DNA of 14,872 bases from an uncultured Sutterella sp. (lineage in GTDB: Bacteria; Pseudomonadota; Gammaproteobacteria; Burkholderiales; Burkholderiaceae_F), in assembly GCA_905206345.1 (NCBI GenBank), contig CAJLGW010000053.1, positions 1 to 14,872 of the forward strand, in the 5' to 3' direction. Positions 14,145-14,872 of the stretch are shown here, piece after piece (position 1 is the first letter of the stretch; the number at the start of each line of letters is the position of its first letter). A model generated the notes under the pieces. It was not told the origin of the DNA. It worked only from the letters and a program-made list of their open reading frames with translations, and searched no databases. The position numbers and the translations under genes were made by a program.

Positions 14145-14561
14145 ATGGATATTCGCAAAGACAATGAGATGTACATGCAAATTGCCCTTTTAACGGCAAA
14201 GCGCAGCTATGCGCAACGTTTGAAAGTGGGTTGCGTGATCGTGAAAAATCATTCCATCATTTCGTTTGGATGGAACGGTATGCCCACGGGCTATGACAAT
14301 TGTTGCGAGATGGAAGTTGACGGTAAGTTGGTAACGCGCCCCGAGGTGCAACACGCTGAACTTAATGCCATCGCCAAGCTTTGCGAAAACGGTTACTCCT
14401 CTAAGGGAGCTTCAATCTTTATTTCGCACAGTCCTTGTATTCACTGCTCACTTTTGATTCAAAAGTGCGGCATCACGCATGTGTACTATCACGAGGCTTA
14501 TCGAGATGATGCCGGTATTCAATTTTTAAGAAAGGCCGGCATTTACGTCGAGCAACTTTAA
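14145..14561 (+). CDS. dCMP deaminase-type cytidylate deaminase
   Basis: A zinc deaminase of 138 aa in the cytidine/deoxycytidylate deaminase superfamily, most like dCMP deaminase (dCMP to dUMP, feeding thymidylate synthesis). Zinc ligands are His70 and the pair Cys98/Cys101 (SPCIHC); Glu72 in QHAELNAI is the proton shuttle. WNGMPTGYDNCCE (43-55) matches the substrate-loop motif of dCMP deaminases, including phage enzymes. The ComE-type competence label is an alternative annotation for the same family. The ATG has AAGGA 6 nt upstream; the frame is open to 14103, but that start lies in the fabF terminator. No partner gene is seen. Its stop abuts the stop of the opposing small gene. Confidence 0.85.
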   Translation: MDIRKDNEMYMQIALLTAKRSYAQRLKVGCVIVKNHSIISFGWNGMPTGYDNCCEMEVDGKLVTRPEVQHAELNAIAKLCENGYSSKGASIFISHSPCIHCSLLIQKCGITHVYYHEAYRDDAGIQFLRKAGIYVEQL

Positions 14562-14735
14562 TCAGTGTTCTTCGGTTTCTTGAGGACGCTCCGCATTGTC
14601 GGGGCGTTTTTTCTTGGAGAGTTCGTCACCGAGTTTTTTACCTTCTTCGTAGCCCGCACGAAAGTCTTCGAACGCTCTTTTGTAGAGGTATGCGAAGATC
14701 GCAATGGCAGCAATAATGACGATTAAGTAACGCAT
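14562..14735 (-). CDS. Small single-span membrane protein, unknown
   Basis: Function not recognised. The predicted 57-aa peptide begins MRYLIVIIAAIAIFAYLYKR: one hydrophobic segment (about 3-18), then a charged cytoplasmic-type tail with AFEDFRAGYEEGKK and a Lys-rich stretch KKKRPD, ending acidic. The frame is open to 14840, but the longer form has no better start. The ATG at 14735 lacks a clear Shine-Dalgarno sequence. Its stop directly abuts that of the deaminase gene, tail to tail. Codon composition resembles the neighbours, and the hydrophobic-then-charged design supports a real small protein, but short length leaves doubt. Confidence 0.55.
   Translation of the reverse strand: MRYLIVIIAAIAIFAYLYKRAFEDFRAGYEEGKKLGDELSKKKRPDNAERPQETEEH
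14586..14612 (+). terminator. Terminator of the deaminase gene inside the opposing coding region
   Basis: ACGCTCC (14586-14592) and GGGGCGT (14601-14607) form a 7-bp stem with one T-G pair and an 8-nt loop; six T follow at 14607-14612. The element doubles as codons for the Lys/Arg-rich tail of the small minus-strand gene. Confidence 0.7.
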
Positions 14736-14872
14736 GGTAAGAAAGGTTTGGTAGCAATAGTCAAAGATTAACACAAATCCTTTGTTTTTCTTGCGAAAAA
14801 AGAGGGTTCCCTTGTAGGCAGGGCGAACGCACTCAAACAATTAAATAATTCAAAATTTCTTTGAAAATCAAT

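Noticed and set aside
1..14872. CRISPR arrays, insertion sequences, toxin-antitoxin pairs, phage genes
   Set aside because: No regularly spaced repeats, no transposase or integrase motifs, no terminal inverted repeats with target duplications, and no phage structural proteins were seen.

Overview
The window reads as a chromosomal housekeeping segment of a betaproteobacterium. The gene order rne <-> rluC ... maf, yceD, rpmF, fabH, fabD, fabG, acpP, fabF is a core synteny block shared by beta- and gammaproteobacteria. Protein style (a DUF2863-like gene beside rne, an RsmI-like methylase beside maf) and moderate GC suggest Burkholderiales, perhaps the gut Sutterellaceae (Sutterella/Parasutterella). 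That family assignment is inference from memory, not a search result. I see no insertion sequence, prophage, CRISPR array, tRNA or rRNA.

Layout. 1-1463: a minus-strand DUF2863-like gene closed by a strong terminator at 100-136. 1464-4346: rne (RNase E, 960 aa), minus strand, with a hairpin leader. 4347-5218: an unusually long non-coding divergent region of about 870 nt; its right part is a chain of hairpins ending in a terminator, a candidate small RNA. 5225-6903: rluC and a HAD phosphatase in a tight plus-strand pair; the rluC promoter sits so close to the ATG that the mRNA is probably leaderless. 7017-8393: maf (YceF type) and an RsmI-like methyltransferase as a minus-strand pair. 8394-8534: a divergent control region with a perfect inverted repeat. 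8535-14073: yceD, rpmF, then fabH-fabD-fabG-acpP-fabF. 14145-14561: a dCMP-deaminase-type gene. 14562-14735: a convergent 57-aa membrane peptide gene.

How the genes work together. RNase E, RluC, YceD and bL32 serve RNA turnover and large-subunit maturation. FabH starts, FabF elongates, FabG reduces, FabD supplies malonyl groups and AcpP carries the chain in type II fatty-acid synthesis. The set is split by intrinsic terminators after rpmF, between fabG and acpP, between acpP and fabF and after fabF, so the cluster looks like several transcription units of adjustable dose rather than one operon.

The most notable departure from the usual block is that plsX, normally between rpmF and fabH, is absent; its place holds about 300 nt of non-coding DNA with a foldable segment and a strong terminator. 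I found no clear evidence of a wholly new multi-gene system. The best candidates for undescribed biology are the two structured non-coding segments (4985-5122 and 9347-9532), the acpP leader and the leaderless rluC.
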